Source: Streptomyces coelicoflavus (GTDB lineage: Bacteria > Actinomycetota > Actinomycetes > Streptomycetales > Streptomycetaceae). From it: a stretch of DNA of 64,000 nucleotides. This document shows, piece by piece, positions 23,650 through 32,087 of this stretch. The DNA is taken from NCBI RefSeq assembly GCF_003112555.1, contig NZ_BEWB01000004.1, positions 124,001 through 188,000 on the forward strand. The letters run 5' to 3'. The position numbers and the translations under genes are program-made. Each line of letters starts with the position of its first letter. The first letter of the stretch is position 1. The notes under the pieces are model-generated. The model was not told the origin of the DNA. It did not search any database and was given only the letters and a program-made list of their open reading frames with translations.

Positions 23650-25014
23650 ATGCAGGCAGAACCGAACAAGTCGCAGGCGGAGAAGCGAGCCGTGTCCGAG
23701 GCGGTCTCGCTGGTGGGGGAGGAGTACGAGGTCGAGGTCGGCCCCGTCGCCCACGGCGGACACTGCATCGCCCGCACGTCCGAGGGCCAGGTCCTGTTCG
23801 TCCGGCACACGCTGCCCGGTGAGCGGGTCGTCGCCCGGGTGACGGAGGGCGAGGAGGGCGCCCGCTTCCTGCGCGCGGACGCGGTGGAGATCCTGGACCC
23901 CTCCAAGGACCGCATCGAGGCACCTTGCCCCTTCTCCGGCCCCGGCCGCTGCGGCGGCTGCGACTGGCAGCACGCCAAGCCCGGCGCCCAGCGTCGCCTG
24001 AAGGGCGAGGTCGTCGCCGAGCAGCTCCAGCGCCTGGCGGGCCTCACCCCCGAGGAGGCCGGCTGGGACGGCACGGTGATGCCGGCCGAGGGCGACAAGG
24101 TGCCCGCCGGCCAGGTCCCGTCGTGGCGCACCCGCGTGCAGTACGCCGTGGACGCGGACGGCCGCGCCGGCCTTCGCAAGCACCGCTCCCACGAGGTCGA
24201 GCCGATCGACCACTGCATGATCGCGGCGGAGGGCGTCAGCGAGCTGGGCATCGAGGGGCGTGACTGGCCCGGCATGGCGTCCGTCGAGGCGATCGCGGCG
24301 ACGGGCTCCCAGGACCGCCAGGTCATCCTGACCCCCCGCCCCGGCGCCCGCCTCCCCCTCGTCGAACTCGACCGCCCGGTCTCGGTCATGCGGGTCGGCG
24401 AGAAGGACGGCGGCGTCCACCGCGTCCACGGCCGCCCCTTCGTCCGCGAGCGCGCCGACGGCCGTACCTACCGGGTCGGCTCCGGCGGCTTCTGGCAGGT
24501 TCACCCGAAGGCCGCCGACACCCTGGTCACAGCGGTCATGCAGGGCCTGCTGCCCCGCAAGGGCGACATGGCCCTCGACCTCTACTGCGGCGTCGGCCTC
24601 TTCGCCGGCGCCCTGGCCGACCGCGTCGGCGACCAGGGCGCGGTCCTCGGCATCGAGTCCGGCAAGCGCGCCGTCGAGGACGCCCGCCACAACCTCGCCG
24701 CCTTCGACCGCGTCCGCATCGAGCAGGGCAAGGTCGAGTCCGTCCTGCCCCGCACCGGCATCGACGAGGTCGACCTCATCGTCCTCGACCCGCCCCGCGC
24801 GGGCGCCGGCCGCAAGACGGTCCAGCACCTGTCGTCCCTGGGCGCCCGCAGGATCGCCTACGTCGCCTGCGACCCGGCGGCACTGGCCCGGGACCTCGGG
24901 TACTTCCGGGACGGGGGGTACCGGGTGCGGACGCTTCGGGTGTTCGACCTGTTTCCGATGACGCACCATGTGGAGTGCGTGGCGATCCTCGAACCGGCCG
25001 CGAAGGACGTCTGA
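23650..25014 (+). CDS. TRAM-domain RNA (uracil-C5) methyltransferase, RumA/RlmD family
   Basis: A 454-residue enzyme. The N-terminal TRAM RNA-binding domain covers about residues 20-80. An iron-sulphur cysteine cluster follows (CPFSGPGRCGGC near 93-104). The SAM loop is LDLYCGVGLFAG near 309, an Asp-Pro-Pro motif comes next (VLDPPRAGAG), and the catalytic cysteine is in AYVACDPAAL near 408. The family methylates C5 of a uridine in rRNA or tRNA, and the exact site is not predictable here. ATG 23650 has a GGAGT site 9 bases upstream. An upstream TTG at 23602 is less likely. A TAGACT -10-like hexamer overlaps the preceding stop (23587-23592). Confidence 0.88.
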   Translation: MQAEPNKSQAEKRAVSEAVSLVGEEYEVEVGPVAHGGHCIARTSEGQVLFVRHTLPGERVVARVTEGEEGARFLRADAVEILDPSKDRIEAPCPFSGPGRCGGCDWQHAKPGAQRRLKGEVVAEQLQRLAGLTPEEAGWDGTVMPAEGDKVPAGQVPSWRTRVQYAVDADGRAGLRKHRSHEVEPIDHCMIAAEGVSELGIEGRDWPGMASVEAIAATGSQDRQVILTPRPGARLPLVELDRPVSVMRVGEKDGGVHRVHGRPFVRERADGRTYRVGSGGFWQVHPKAADTLVTAVMQGLLPRKGDMALDLYCGVGLFAGALADRVGDQGAVLGIESGKRAVEDARHNLAAFDRVRIEQGKVESVLPRTGIDEVDLIVLDPPRAGAGRKTVQHLSSLGARRIAYVACDPAALARDLGYFRDGGYRVRTLRVFDLFPMTHHVECVAILEPAAKDV

Positions 25015-25256
25015 CCTGCGGTTGTGCCGCCCAGGAGGGTCGCTCGACCTGCTTTCTTCCGTACAGCGGGTCGGGCGCACTCACTCTTGTTCAAACTCGC
25101 CTGACTTGCGGTTACAGGGTGTGGCGGGGGTCGTACGGATGATTTCGGCGACGCCCTAGCCGCTCCCGGGCCGTCCGGTCGCGGACGCCCAGGACGTCAC
25201 CCGCATGGACTCGGTGCGCCTCGGTGCGCGGCACGTCCCGGGTGCTCCGATCCGCT
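25015..25256. other. Intergenic stretch between convergent genes; one arm of a diverged direct repeat
   Basis: No gene is visible here. The segment at 25013-25052 (CTGCGGTT, then CAGGAGGGTCGCT, then CGACCTGC) is imperfectly repeated at 29072-29120. The second copy carries a few extra bases. The two copies bracket the TetR-controlled hydrolase cassette. I see no clear terminator hairpin. Confidence 0.45.
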
Positions 25257-26192
25257 TCAGCCGCCGATGGGCGTGACCCCTGAGGGAGCCGGGACCAGTC
25301 GGTACCCGCCGTCCTCGCGTAGCACGTGTCCGGCGGTCGGCGCCGGGAAGTGGCTCCCCAGCAGGAGAGTTGACGTACCGGCCAGTGAGCCGAGCACCCG
25401 GTTCCGGGTCCTGGCCGCGAGTTCGGGGGCGACGTCCACACAGCTGCAGAGTTCCGGATGCGCCATCTGGACCGGGTGGTGGATGCTGTCACCGGTGACC
25501 AATGCGGTCTCGCCACGGCTGTTCAGTTCCACCGCTACCTGGCCCGGTGTATGGCCGGGGGTGGGCAGCAGACGGATGCCGGGTGCGACGTCCGTGCCCT
25601 CCTCCGCGACATCGATGAGGTCGAGCAGTCCTGCTTCCCGGACGGGATGGACCGAGTCCCGGAACATCTGCCGGCGCGCCTCCTCCATGTCGACACCCGC
25701 CCAGTAGTCCCACTCGGTGCGTGAGGCGATATAGCGCGCGTTCGGGAAGGTGGGTACCCAGGCGTCGCCCTGGGCACGCGTGTTCCACCCCACGTGGTCG
25801 GCGTGGAGGTGGGTCAGGACCACGAGGTCAACGCTCTCCGGCGCGAAGCCCGCCGCCCGTAGCCGTGCTTCGTAATCGCTGTTCAGGTTGTGCCAGGCGG
25901 GGTTGGCGCGCCGCTTCCCGTTTCCGATGCCGGTGTCCACCAGCACCCGCATGCCGTCCACCTCGACGGCGAAGCTGTGGCTCGCCAGGCGCAGGACGCC
26001 TTGTTCGTCGGCGAATTCGGGGCTCAGCCAGGGAGTCCGGCTCACGAGGTCGGTGGTTGCCCCGGGCAGCAGCCACGGACCGGTCCGGGCGGGCAGGACC
26101 ACTTCGTCGATGCGTCGTACGGTGTGGTTGCCCACCGTCCAGGAAGAGGTGGAGGGAGTAGTGGACTTGGTGGTGTGCGATGAGGTGAACAC
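25257..26192 (-). CDS. Metallo-beta-lactamase-fold hydrolase
   Basis: A 311-residue MBL-fold protein with the dinuclear metal motif THLHADHVGW near residue 134, a later GHTPGQ histidine near 214, an Asp in LVTGDS and a terminal His in GSHFPAPTAGH. The arrangement is that of the lactonase/hydrolase branch (AHL lactonase-like) rather than true beta-lactamases. The substrate is unknown. The start is GTG 26192, preceded by AGGAAAGG on the minus strand. It diverges from the amidase genes across a region with two TetR operators, so both arms are probably induced together. Confidence 0.87.
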   Translation of the reverse strand: MFTSSHTTKSTTPSTSSWTVGNHTVRRIDEVVLPARTGPWLLPGATTDLVSRTPWLSPEFADEQGVLRLASHSFAVEVDGMRVLVDTGIGNGKRRANPAWHNLNSDYEARLRAAGFAPESVDLVVLTHLHADHVGWNTRAQGDAWVPTFPNARYIASRTEWDYWAGVDMEEARRQMFRDSVHPVREAGLLDLIDVAEEGTDVAPGIRLLPTPGHTPGQVAVELNSRGETALVTGDSIHHPVQMAHPELCSCVDVAPELAARTRNRVLGSLAGTSTLLLGSHFPAPTAGHVLREDGGYRLVPAPSGVTPIGG

Positions 26193-26416
26193 GGTGGCCT
26201 TTCCTGCCTGTTGTGGGTTGCGAGGGCGGAAATGTCTGGAGCGGGTGTGTCGGGTGAGGCGGATGTGTAGTTGTTCGTCGCCGGGCGGGGGTGGGTGTCC
26301 GGGGACGGTGTCCGGCGCCGACCGCGCAGCGGCGCGGTCAGCGTCGCGACTGCGACGGTCGCCAGTACGGCCACACAGCCGGCATAGGCGTCCGGACGGG
26401 AAGGTGCGCTCCGCAT
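26042..26416 (-). CDS. Possible leader protein or remnant upstream of the MBL hydrolase
   Basis: An ATG at 26416 has a very good GGAAGGA site 6 bases upstream and lies 19 bases from an operator. It opens a 124-codon frame that starts with a basic segment and a hydrophobic helix (YAGCVAVLATVAVATLTAP) followed by a low-complexity Pro/Thr-rich part. The last 150 bases overlap the hydrolase gene in another frame. It could be a small membrane protein, a translated leader or the remains of the last helix of a deleted transporter. I cannot tell which. Confidence 0.35.
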   Translation of the reverse strand: MRSAPSRPDAYAGCVAVLATVAVATLTAPLRGRRRTPSPDTHPRPATNNYTSASPDTPAPDISALATHNRQERPPCSPHRTPPSPLLPPPLPGRWATTPYDASTKWSCPPGPVRGCCPGQPPTS

Positions 26417-26435
26417 GAGGGTCCTTCCAGTACTA

Positions 26436-26500
26436 AAAGCGATTGGTTTGCTTTAAGGCACCGTAGGTCCTACGATCGACTAAAGCAAACAGTTTGCTTT
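26436..26500. promoter_or_regulatory. Divergent promoter with two TetR-type operators
   Basis: At 26482-26500 is a perfect 19-bp palindrome, AAAGCAAAC-A-GTTTGCTTT. A half-degenerate copy, with AAAGCGATT on one arm and GTTTGCTTT on the other, lies at 26436-26454. Between them is a -10-like TACGAT (26471-26476), 17 bases from TTTGCT. Each operator sits over one side of the divergent promoters. A third, related site lies before the tetR gene (28261-28279). Confidence 0.75.
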
Positions 26501-26564
26501 TGTGGTGGGCGGAGGTCCTGTACCAACCCCGGCCCGTCGCGCCGCACGGATCCGGAAGGAAGCC

Positions 26565-26771
26565 ATGACCAGCGAACTCACCCCCCAAGAAACAGCCCGA
26601 GGGGCGCTGCGGGCGGGGCTCCCCCTCGGGGAGGGCCGACACGAAGGAGTGGCCATGACGGCCAACTACATCCACTCCGTGATCAGCACCTTGCGCGAGC
26701 TCGACTTCGGCGAGACCCCTCCCGCGTCCTCCTACCGAGCCGGACAGGGGAACGCCGATGCAACCGTTTGA
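26565..26771 (+). CDS. AtzG-like small amidase subunit (DUF4089 type)
   Basis: A 68-residue protein. The GLPLGEGRHEGVAMTANY core, the helix SVISTLRELDF and a Pro-rich end with SSYRAG resemble AtzG/DUF4089 proteins. These small helical proteins are required for assembly of AtzE-type amidases in the cyanuric acid and biuret pathway and relatives (established for AtzG-AtzE). The ATG has a GGAAGGAAG site. Its 3' end overlaps the amidase start by 14 bases, the usual arrangement of such pairs. It is likely to form a heteromeric complex with that amidase. Confidence 0.7.
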   Translation: MTSELTPQETARGALRAGLPLGEGRHEGVAMTANYIHSVISTLRELDFGETPPASSYRAGQGNADATV

Positions 26772-28149
26772 GCTGTCGCTGACCGAAGCCTCCCGTGCGG
26801 TGCGCGCACGGGAGCTGTCCCCCGTCGAACTCACCGAATCGGTACTCGCCCGTATTGCCGCCGTCGAAGGACGGCTGGGCGCCTACGTCACCGTCGCCGC
26901 CGACGCGGCCCTGGCCGCAGCGGTCCGCGCCGAACGGGAGATCTCCGGAAGCGGACCGCGCGGGCCGCTGCACGGGATCCCCATGGCGCTCAAGGATCTG
27001 ATCGACGCGGAGGGGATGCCCACCACGGCGAGCTCGCACGTCCGGGCAGGGCACGTGGCGGAACGTGACAGCCGGGTGGCCGAACGGCTCGGCGCCGCCG
27101 GGGCCGTCCTCCTGGGCAAGACGCACACGCACGAGTTCGCCTACGGCCTGACCACTCCGCAGACGAACAACGCCTGGGACCACAGCCGGGTCGCGGGCGG
27201 GTCGAGCGGCGGCTCGGCGGTGGCTGTCGCCGCCGGCGGGGCGACGTTCGCCATGGGCACGGACACGGGCGGTTCCATCCGGGTCCCCGCTGCCCTGAAC
27301 GGCGTGGTGGGCCTCAAACCGACCTACGGCCTGGTCCCACGCACAGGCGTGACCTCGCTGTCCTGGTCCCTGGACCACGTGGGCCCTCTCACCCGCACCG
27401 TCGAGGACGCCGCGCTGGTGCTGTCGGCGACCGCCGGCCACGACCCGCGCGACCCGGCGAGCGTGTCCGGCCCGATGCCGGACCGCTTCCCGGGAGGCGA
27501 CCTGCGAGGACTGAAGGTCGGCGTACCGCGGAACCACTACTTCGACCGGGTCGTGCCCGAGGTCGAGGAGTCCGTACGCGACGCGATCGAGCGGCTGGCG
27601 GAGCTGGGGGCGGAGCTCGTCGACGTCGAGATCCCGATGGCGCGTTACATCCAGGCCGTTCAGTGGGGGCTCATGGTTCCCGAGGCCACCGCCTACCACG
27701 AGCGGTCGTTGCGGGCCACCCCCGACCTGTACGCGGCGGACGTTCGCATCCTGCTGGAGGCCGGTGAACTCACCTCTGCGGGCGACTACCTCCGCGCCCA
27801 GCGGGCCCGCACCATGATGCGAGACGCCTGGGCTCGCATGTTCGACGGAATCGACGTCCTCGCCGCGCCGACGGTGCCGATGACCGCCGCCGAGGCGGGG
27901 CAGGAAACCGTCGAGTGGGCCGATGGCACGACCGAGGCCGTGTCGGACAGCTACGTCCGCCTCTGTGCCCCGGCCAACATCACCGGCGTCCCGGCCCTCA
28001 CCCTGCCGGTCGGTCACGACCGCGCCGGACTGCCGATCGGTATGCAGCTGATGGCGCGCCCCTTCCGCGACGCGACGGTGCTCCGTGTGGGCCGGGTCTA
28101 CGAGGAGTCGGTGGCCGGCGCGGGGCGGCTTGCTCCCCTCGCTGCCTGA
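26758..28149 (+). CDS. Amidase-signature hydrolase, AtzE-like
   Basis: A 463-residue amidase-signature enzyme with the full Ser-cisSer-Lys triad: the lysine in GIPMALKDLID near residue 80 and the serines in GGSSGGSAVAVA and TDTGGSIRVPA (near 155 and 180). It hydrolyses an amide, urea or carbamoyl bond. The small partner encoded directly upstream points to the AtzE/biuret-hydrolase-like branch. The substrate is unknown and no other triazine-degradation genes are in view. AGGGG lies 8 bases before the ATG. It is followed by its probable regulator. Confidence 0.88.
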   Translation: MQPFELSLTEASRAVRARELSPVELTESVLARIAAVEGRLGAYVTVAADAALAAAVRAEREISGSGPRGPLHGIPMALKDLIDAEGMPTTASSHVRAGHVAERDSRVAERLGAAGAVLLGKTHTHEFAYGLTTPQTNNAWDHSRVAGGSSGGSAVAVAAGGATFAMGTDTGGSIRVPAALNGVVGLKPTYGLVPRTGVTSLSWSLDHVGPLTRTVEDAALVLSATAGHDPRDPASVSGPMPDRFPGGDLRGLKVGVPRNHYFDRVVPEVEESVRDAIERLAELGAELVDVEIPMARYIQAVQWGLMVPEATAYHERSLRATPDLYAADVRILLEAGELTSAGDYLRAQRARTMMRDAWARMFDGIDVLAAPTVPMTAAEAGQETVEWADGTTEAVSDSYVRLCAPANITGVPALTLPVGHDRAGLPIGMQLMARPFRDATVLRVGRVYEESVAGAGRLAPLAA

Positions 28150-28260
28150 GGGAAGGCGGACGTTCCAGCCGGCATGCGGTCGCGTCGTTGCAGAGGCGTC
28201 CGCCGTGCTCGGCCGCCCGGACACGCAGCCCCGCGGGTCGCCGACGCCGGCCACCTCCTA

Positions 28261-28279
28261 GAAGCAACAAAATCGCATT
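28261..28279. promoter_or_regulatory. Operator-like site before tetR
   Basis: GAAGCAACAAAATCGCATT agrees at 14 of 19 positions with the reverse complement of the degenerate operator at 26436-26454. It lies 12 bases before the tetR ATG, as expected for autoregulation. Confidence 0.6.
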
Positions 28280-28291
28280 AAGGTGGTTCGC

Positions 28292-28921
28292 ATGAGTCCC
28301 AAGCCCATGGTCCGCCCCGGCGGGCGCAGCGCACGCGTACAGGAGTCCGTCCATGCGACGGTACGTGCACTCGTAGGGGAGGTGGGCCGCGACGCGCTCA
28401 CGGTCCCGATGGTGGCCGCTCGCGCGGGCGTGACCCCCTCCACGATCTACCGTCGCTGGGGCGACCTGCAGGAACTCCTGTCAGACGTGGCCGTCGAACG
28501 ACTGCGCCCGGAAGCGGATCCGGCCGATCTCGGAAGCCTGCGGGCCGATCTCGACGCGTGGGCGGAACAGTTCGTCGACGAGATGGCCTCGCCGCCCGGG
28601 CGCGCCTACATCCGGGACGCCCTGCTCGGCGACCCCGACGGAACCAATGCCGGTCGGTGTTCGGCATATGCCGCGGAGCAGATCGACGTCGTGCTGGCCC
28701 GTGCGGTGCAGCGGGGGGAGCCGGTGCCCGAGACGGAACTGCTGATCGACCGTGTCGTGGCGCCGATCATGTACCGCATCCTCTTCCGCCCCGGCCGGCT
28801 GGACGCCGCGTACGCGCGCGAGCTCGTGACGAACGCCGTGTGCGCCCAGCAGGCCGAGGCCGGCGCTCACCCCACCCGGGCCGCCGCCCCTCGGCGCTCG
28901 AAGAAGAAGCCCGACAACTGA
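28292..28921 (+). CDS. TetR-family repressor of the hydrolase cassette
   Basis: A 209-residue TetR regulator. The helix-turn-helix lies at about residues 30-65 (LTVPMVAARAGVTPSTIYRRWG). A C-terminal ligand domain follows, resembling the TetR_C type found with RRWG-containing repressors. ATG 28292 is preceded by AAGGTGG; GTG 28283 is an alternative. The three related palindromes around the cassette make this protein the likely repressor of the MBL hydrolase, of the amidase operon and of itself. The inducer would probably be the substrate of one of the hydrolases (inference). Confidence 0.85.
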   Translation: MSPKPMVRPGGRSARVQESVHATVRALVGEVGRDALTVPMVAARAGVTPSTIYRRWGDLQELLSDVAVERLRPEADPADLGSLRADLDAWAEQFVDEMASPPGRAYIRDALLGDPDGTNAGRCSAYAAEQIDVVLARAVQRGEPVPETELLIDRVVAPIMYRILFRPGRLDAAYARELVTNAVCAQQAEAGAHPTRAAAPRRSKKKPDN

Positions 28922-29211
28922 CCACTTCGCTCGTCGGGCGGTCCGGCCACTGGGCCGTGGAGGCCGAGCGGTCGGCCGTACTGGCAGGGGTCATGAATCC
29001 CTCAGCGATGACGCTCGTATGATGCTCCGAGGTTTGGGCAAGGTGCCCAAAGCGCCGACTCACTTGCGTTCACCTGCGGTTTCATGGGTCCTTCAGGTGG
29101 GTCGCTGGTGCTCGACCTGCCTCCCGCGATTCACCGCGTGGTCGGAAAACTTGGGGGCGCGCAGAAGTGGTCGCCCATGCCTTGCGGATCGTCACCCGGG
29201 CCGACGCCGGC
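28922..29211. other. Intergenic stretch between convergent tetR and phosphatase genes
   Basis: I find no convincing coding sequence. The segment contains the second arm of the diverged direct repeat (29072-29120) whose other arm lies at 25013-25052. No strong terminator hairpin was found by eye. Confidence 0.4.
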
Positions 29212-30396
29212 TCACGCTGCCGGAGCCGTTCCGAGGGGCGATGACGCCGACGTACTGCTGATTCGGTGCGGTGAGCGGCGTACGGCGAGTACGGCCAGGT
29301 CGTCCTGCTGCGGTCCCTCGGCGAAGGCGTGGACGTCGTCGACGAGTGCGTGGGTGAGGTGGCCCGCGGTGATGTCGACGCGGCCGGCGAGGCGTGCCTC
29401 GAGCGGGTAGAAGGCGCCGGAGGGGGAGCGGGCCTCGGTGAGACCGTCGGTGCACAGCAGCAGCGTCGCCCCGGCGGGGAAGGGGAACCAGGACACCGTG
29501 CGCGGCTCGTCGACGAGGTCCCCCAGGCCGAGTGGCGCATGCTCCGTCCCGCCGTCCACGGCGGAGACGGTCCCGTCGTGCAGCAGGTAGGGCGGGACGT
29601 GTCCGCATGTGACCAACTGGGTCTCGGTACCGGCGTCCACGCCCAGGACGACGGCGGTGACGAACCGTTCCGGCTCACCGCGCTGTTCCGCGTAGCCGTT
29701 GTGGCGGACCACCGCTGCCTCGAGCGAGTCCACGAGCGCGGTCACCGTCGGTTCGCGGTGGGCGGCCTCACGGAAGGCACCGACCACGTCGATCGCCATG
29801 CCGATGGCGGCCAGCCCCTTTCCCTGGACGTCGCCGATCAGGACCCGGGTGCCCCAGGGGGTGGCCGCCACGTCGTAGATGTCGCCCCCGACGAGTTTGT
29901 CCTGCTGCACCGGCTCGTACACGCCGTCCACGAGTACGTCGTCGGTGAGCAGCGGCAGCGGACGCAGGATCTGCCGCTGCATCGCGGCGGCGGTCGACCG
30001 CAGACTCACCAGCGCACCCTCGCGAGTGATGCGCAGCGAGGATCCGCAGACGGCCAACGCGCCGAAGCCGAGGGCGAACAGTGCCAGGGTCACCCGGTCG
30101 GCGAGCTGCTCCGTGGACAGGGCCACGGGCACGATGACGACGACGCTCACCCAGGCGGAGACGAACGCCGTCTGACGCGGTGTGCACAGTGCGGAGGCGA
30201 ACGCGGGGAGAAACACCAGCAGCCCGATCAGCAGCACGGCGGTTCCGGTCACCGCGCCGAGGACGACCGTCACCACCGTCACCGCGACCGTCACCAGTGC
30301 GACAGCACGGGTGGGAGGCGTGCGGATCGAGGTGCTGTCGTCCCGGTCCGCACGGCTTCCCGCAGGAACCGGCGCCGCACGCAACGAGCGGAACAT
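29212..30396 (-). CDS. Membrane-bound SpoIIE/PP2C-type serine phosphatase
   Basis: A 394-residue protein. Three or four membrane helices lie in residues 30-125 and a SpoIIE-like PP2C phosphatase domain covers about 165-385. Its metal-binding residues are in LVGGDIYDV, IGDVQGKG and LCTDGLTEA. Such phosphatases dephosphorylate anti-anti-sigma factors and release sigma factors under stress. No anti-sigma or STAS gene is next to it, so its partner lies elsewhere. The ATG follows GGAGG. It stands alone and has no evident link to either metabolite cluster. Confidence 0.88.
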   Translation of the reverse strand: MFRSLRAAPVPAGSRADRDDSTSIRTPPTRAVALVTVAVTVVTVVLGAVTGTAVLLIGLLVFLPAFASALCTPRQTAFVSAWVSVVVIVPVALSTEQLADRVTLALFALGFGALAVCGSSLRITREGALVSLRSTAAAMQRQILRPLPLLTDDVLVDGVYEPVQQDKLVGGDIYDVAATPWGTRVLIGDVQGKGLAAIGMAIDVVGAFREAAHREPTVTALVDSLEAAVVRHNGYAEQRGEPERFVTAVVLGVDAGTETQLVTCGHVPPYLLHDGTVSAVDGGTEHAPLGLGDLVDEPRTVSWFPFPAGATLLLCTDGLTEARSPSGAFYPLEARLAGRVDITAGHLTHALVDDVHAFAEGPQQDDLAVLAVRRSPHRISSTSASSPLGTAPAA

Positions 30397-30568
30397 GCGA
30401 GCATCCTCCAGTGGCGGTGTGATCGGACGGGCCCGTGCCGCACTGTGGCGACAGGCGGACGGCCTCGATCATCCAATCTGCTGGACACGCCGGAGGGAGG
30501 CTGGCCGCACCGCCCCGAAGTGCGTCCAGCTGGGTGATACAGAGGTGAGGCCGGCCGGCCGGGCGGGG

Positions 30569-31150
30569 CTACCGGACGTCGTGGGCGCGGCGGGTGATGG
30601 TCTGGGGGACCGCGTTGCCGTTGGCGTCGGTGAAGGTGGCCTCGACCGATGCGTTCCTTCGTTCCAGCAGCGTGACGGCGACGCCGGGCGCGATCCGGCG
30701 TTCTCCGACGGGTCTGAAGCCGCGCCGACGATAGAGCTCGACCGCGGGCAGGTTGGCGGTTCCGGTGGAGACGACGGTCAGTTCCGCGGGCTCGATCGAG
30801 TCCAGCGCGTCGAGCAGTGCCGTTGCGACGCCGCGGCGATGCGCGACGGGATGGACCACGAGGCGGCAGATGTCCAGAACCCCGTTCCCGGAGCGGGTCC
30901 ACGCGACCGCTCCGACAAGTCGCCGCTCGTCGCGAACTCCGATGAAGGACTCTTCGCATGCGCGCAACTGCTCGAGGGACTCGTGCAGGGGCGGGATGCC
31001 GTCGAAGCCGATGAGCCGGGCTTCGACCGCGTAGGAGGCCCGCTGAAGGTCCCACAGATGACGCAGGGTGTCGGGGTCGGACAGGTCGAGCCGGACCGGT
31101 TCGGCAAAGGACCGGTGGGATTCGGTGGCGGTGCGGCGTTGGCCGTTCAT
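30569..31150 (-). CDS. GNAT-family N-acetyltransferase
   Basis: A 193-residue GNAT enzyme. The acetyl-CoA loop is VHPVAHRRGVATALL (RRGVA in place of the consensus RGxGxG/A) and a typical last strand reads AVELYRRRGFRPVGE. A short C-terminal extension past the fold follows. The acceptor is unknown. It is transcribed towards the phosphatase gene and lies 193 bases from the end of aztA. It could close the aztA transcript, but nothing shows a role in zinc uptake. Confidence 0.83.
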   Translation of the reverse strand: MNGQRRTATESHRSFAEPVRLDLSDPDTLRHLWDLQRASYAVEARLIGFDGIPPLHESLEQLRACEESFIGVRDERRLVGAVAWTRSGNGVLDICRLVVHPVAHRRGVATALLDALDSIEPAELTVVSTGTANLPAVELYRRRGFRPVGERRIAPGVAVTLLERRNASVEATFTDANGNAVPQTITRRAHDVR

Positions 31151-31343
31151 GCTGTGATCCTCTCAGAACGCTCGGCCAGGACGCCGTGCTCGAACGGGGC
31201 GGCCGTGCGGACCGGGGGCACCAGGCGGGCTCCGGTGCTCGCGCGCCAACGTTCCCGGGCGGCTTCGGCCCGGTCGCCGTTGTCACGGTGCGGGGGTGGT
31301 GACGGCCGTTTCGCACCACCAGGTGGCGGCCGACCTCGTCCTT

Positions 31344-32087
31344 TCACGCCGGCTGCCAGATCCGGGACAGGGTCGCCGGGGTGAGTACGTGCTCGGGTGG
31401 GCCCTGCCCGAGCAGTCGTCCGTCGCTGAGGAGCAGGCAGGCGTCGGCCGAGCGGGCGGCCTCGAGGTCGTGCGTGGCCTGGACGACGGTCGTGCCGTCG
31501 GCGACCAGTTCCGTCAGCAGCGCCGTGATGCGTTCCCGGGCCTCGGGGTCGAGCCCGGTGGTCGGCTCGTCCAGGAGCAGCAGGTCGGACTGCTGGGCGA
31601 GGCCCTGGGCGATGAGGACGCGCTGGCGCTGCCCGCCGGACAACTCGCCGAGCTGGCGGTCGGCGAGGCCGGCGACGCCCAGTCGGTCCATGGCGGAGTC
31701 GACCGCGGTCCGGTCCCGTCGGGTCGGCCGCCGCCACAGCCCCCGCTCTCCCCAGCGGCCCATCTCCACGGTCTGCCGTGCCGTGAGGGGGAGTGCGTCC
31801 CCGACGGCGCCGCGCTGCGGGACGAAGGCCGGTGGGCGGCCCTCCGCGTACTGGAGCCGTCCGGATGTGGGGACGATCACTCCGGCGAGGACGCCGAGCA
31901 GGGTGGACTTCCCGCTGCCGTTCGGCCCGACGAGCGCGGTCATGGCCAAGGACGGTATGTGCGCGTCGAGTTGGCGGAGTACGGAACGGCCCGGGTAGCC
32001 CGCGTCGAGGTCTCTGAACCGGACGCGCTCATTGCCCGGTTCGTCGTCCAGCGGCTCCGGGCGGTGTTTATTGAACATGATTGTCAT
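31344..32087 (-). CDS. aztA: Zinc ABC transporter ATPase, AztA-like
   Basis: A 247-residue ATPase with Walker A GPNGSGKST, signature LSGGQRQRV, Walker B LLLLDEP and the switch histidine in THD. It belongs to the manganese/zinc/iron ABC family. With the divergent permease and the binding protein it forms an AztABC/ZnuABC-type zinc importer. The first ATG (32087) lies inside a Zur-box-like palindrome and only 14 bases from the divergent aztB ATG. Residues 1-20 precede the fold, and a second ATG at 32078 also overlaps the box. The transcript may therefore be leaderless, or the start may be further inside. Confidence 0.88.
   Translation of the reverse strand: MTIMFNKHRPEPLDDEPGNERVRFRDLDAGYPGRSVLRQLDAHIPSLAMTALVGPNGSGKSTLLGVLAGVIVPTSGRLQYAEGRPPAFVPQRGAVGDALPLTARQTVEMGRWGERGLWRRPTRRDRTAVDSAMDRLGVAGLADRQLGELSGGQRQRVLIAQGLAQQSDLLLLDEPTTGLDPEARERITALLTELVADGTTVVQATHDLEAARSADACLLLSDGRLLGQGPPEHVLTPATLSRIWQPA
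32072..32086. promoter_or_regulatory. Zur-box-like palindrome between aztA and aztB
   Basis: TGAACATGATTGTCA is a 7-1-7 imperfect palindrome (5 of 7 pairs) of the actinobacterial Zur type. It overlaps the aztA start codon and lies 15 bases before the aztB ATG, so one bound Zur dimer could block both genes when zinc is plentiful. Confidence 0.72.

Noticed and set aside
29329..30537. Plus-strand 402-codon frame opposite the SpoIIE phosphatase
   Set aside because: No motifs and unusual composition, while the minus strand has full PP2C motifs, membrane helices and a good ribosome binding site.
31147..31737. Minus-strand 196-codon frame overlapping the 3' part of aztA
   Set aside because: Out-of-frame Arg/Pro-rich shadow of the ATPase gene with no family resemblance.
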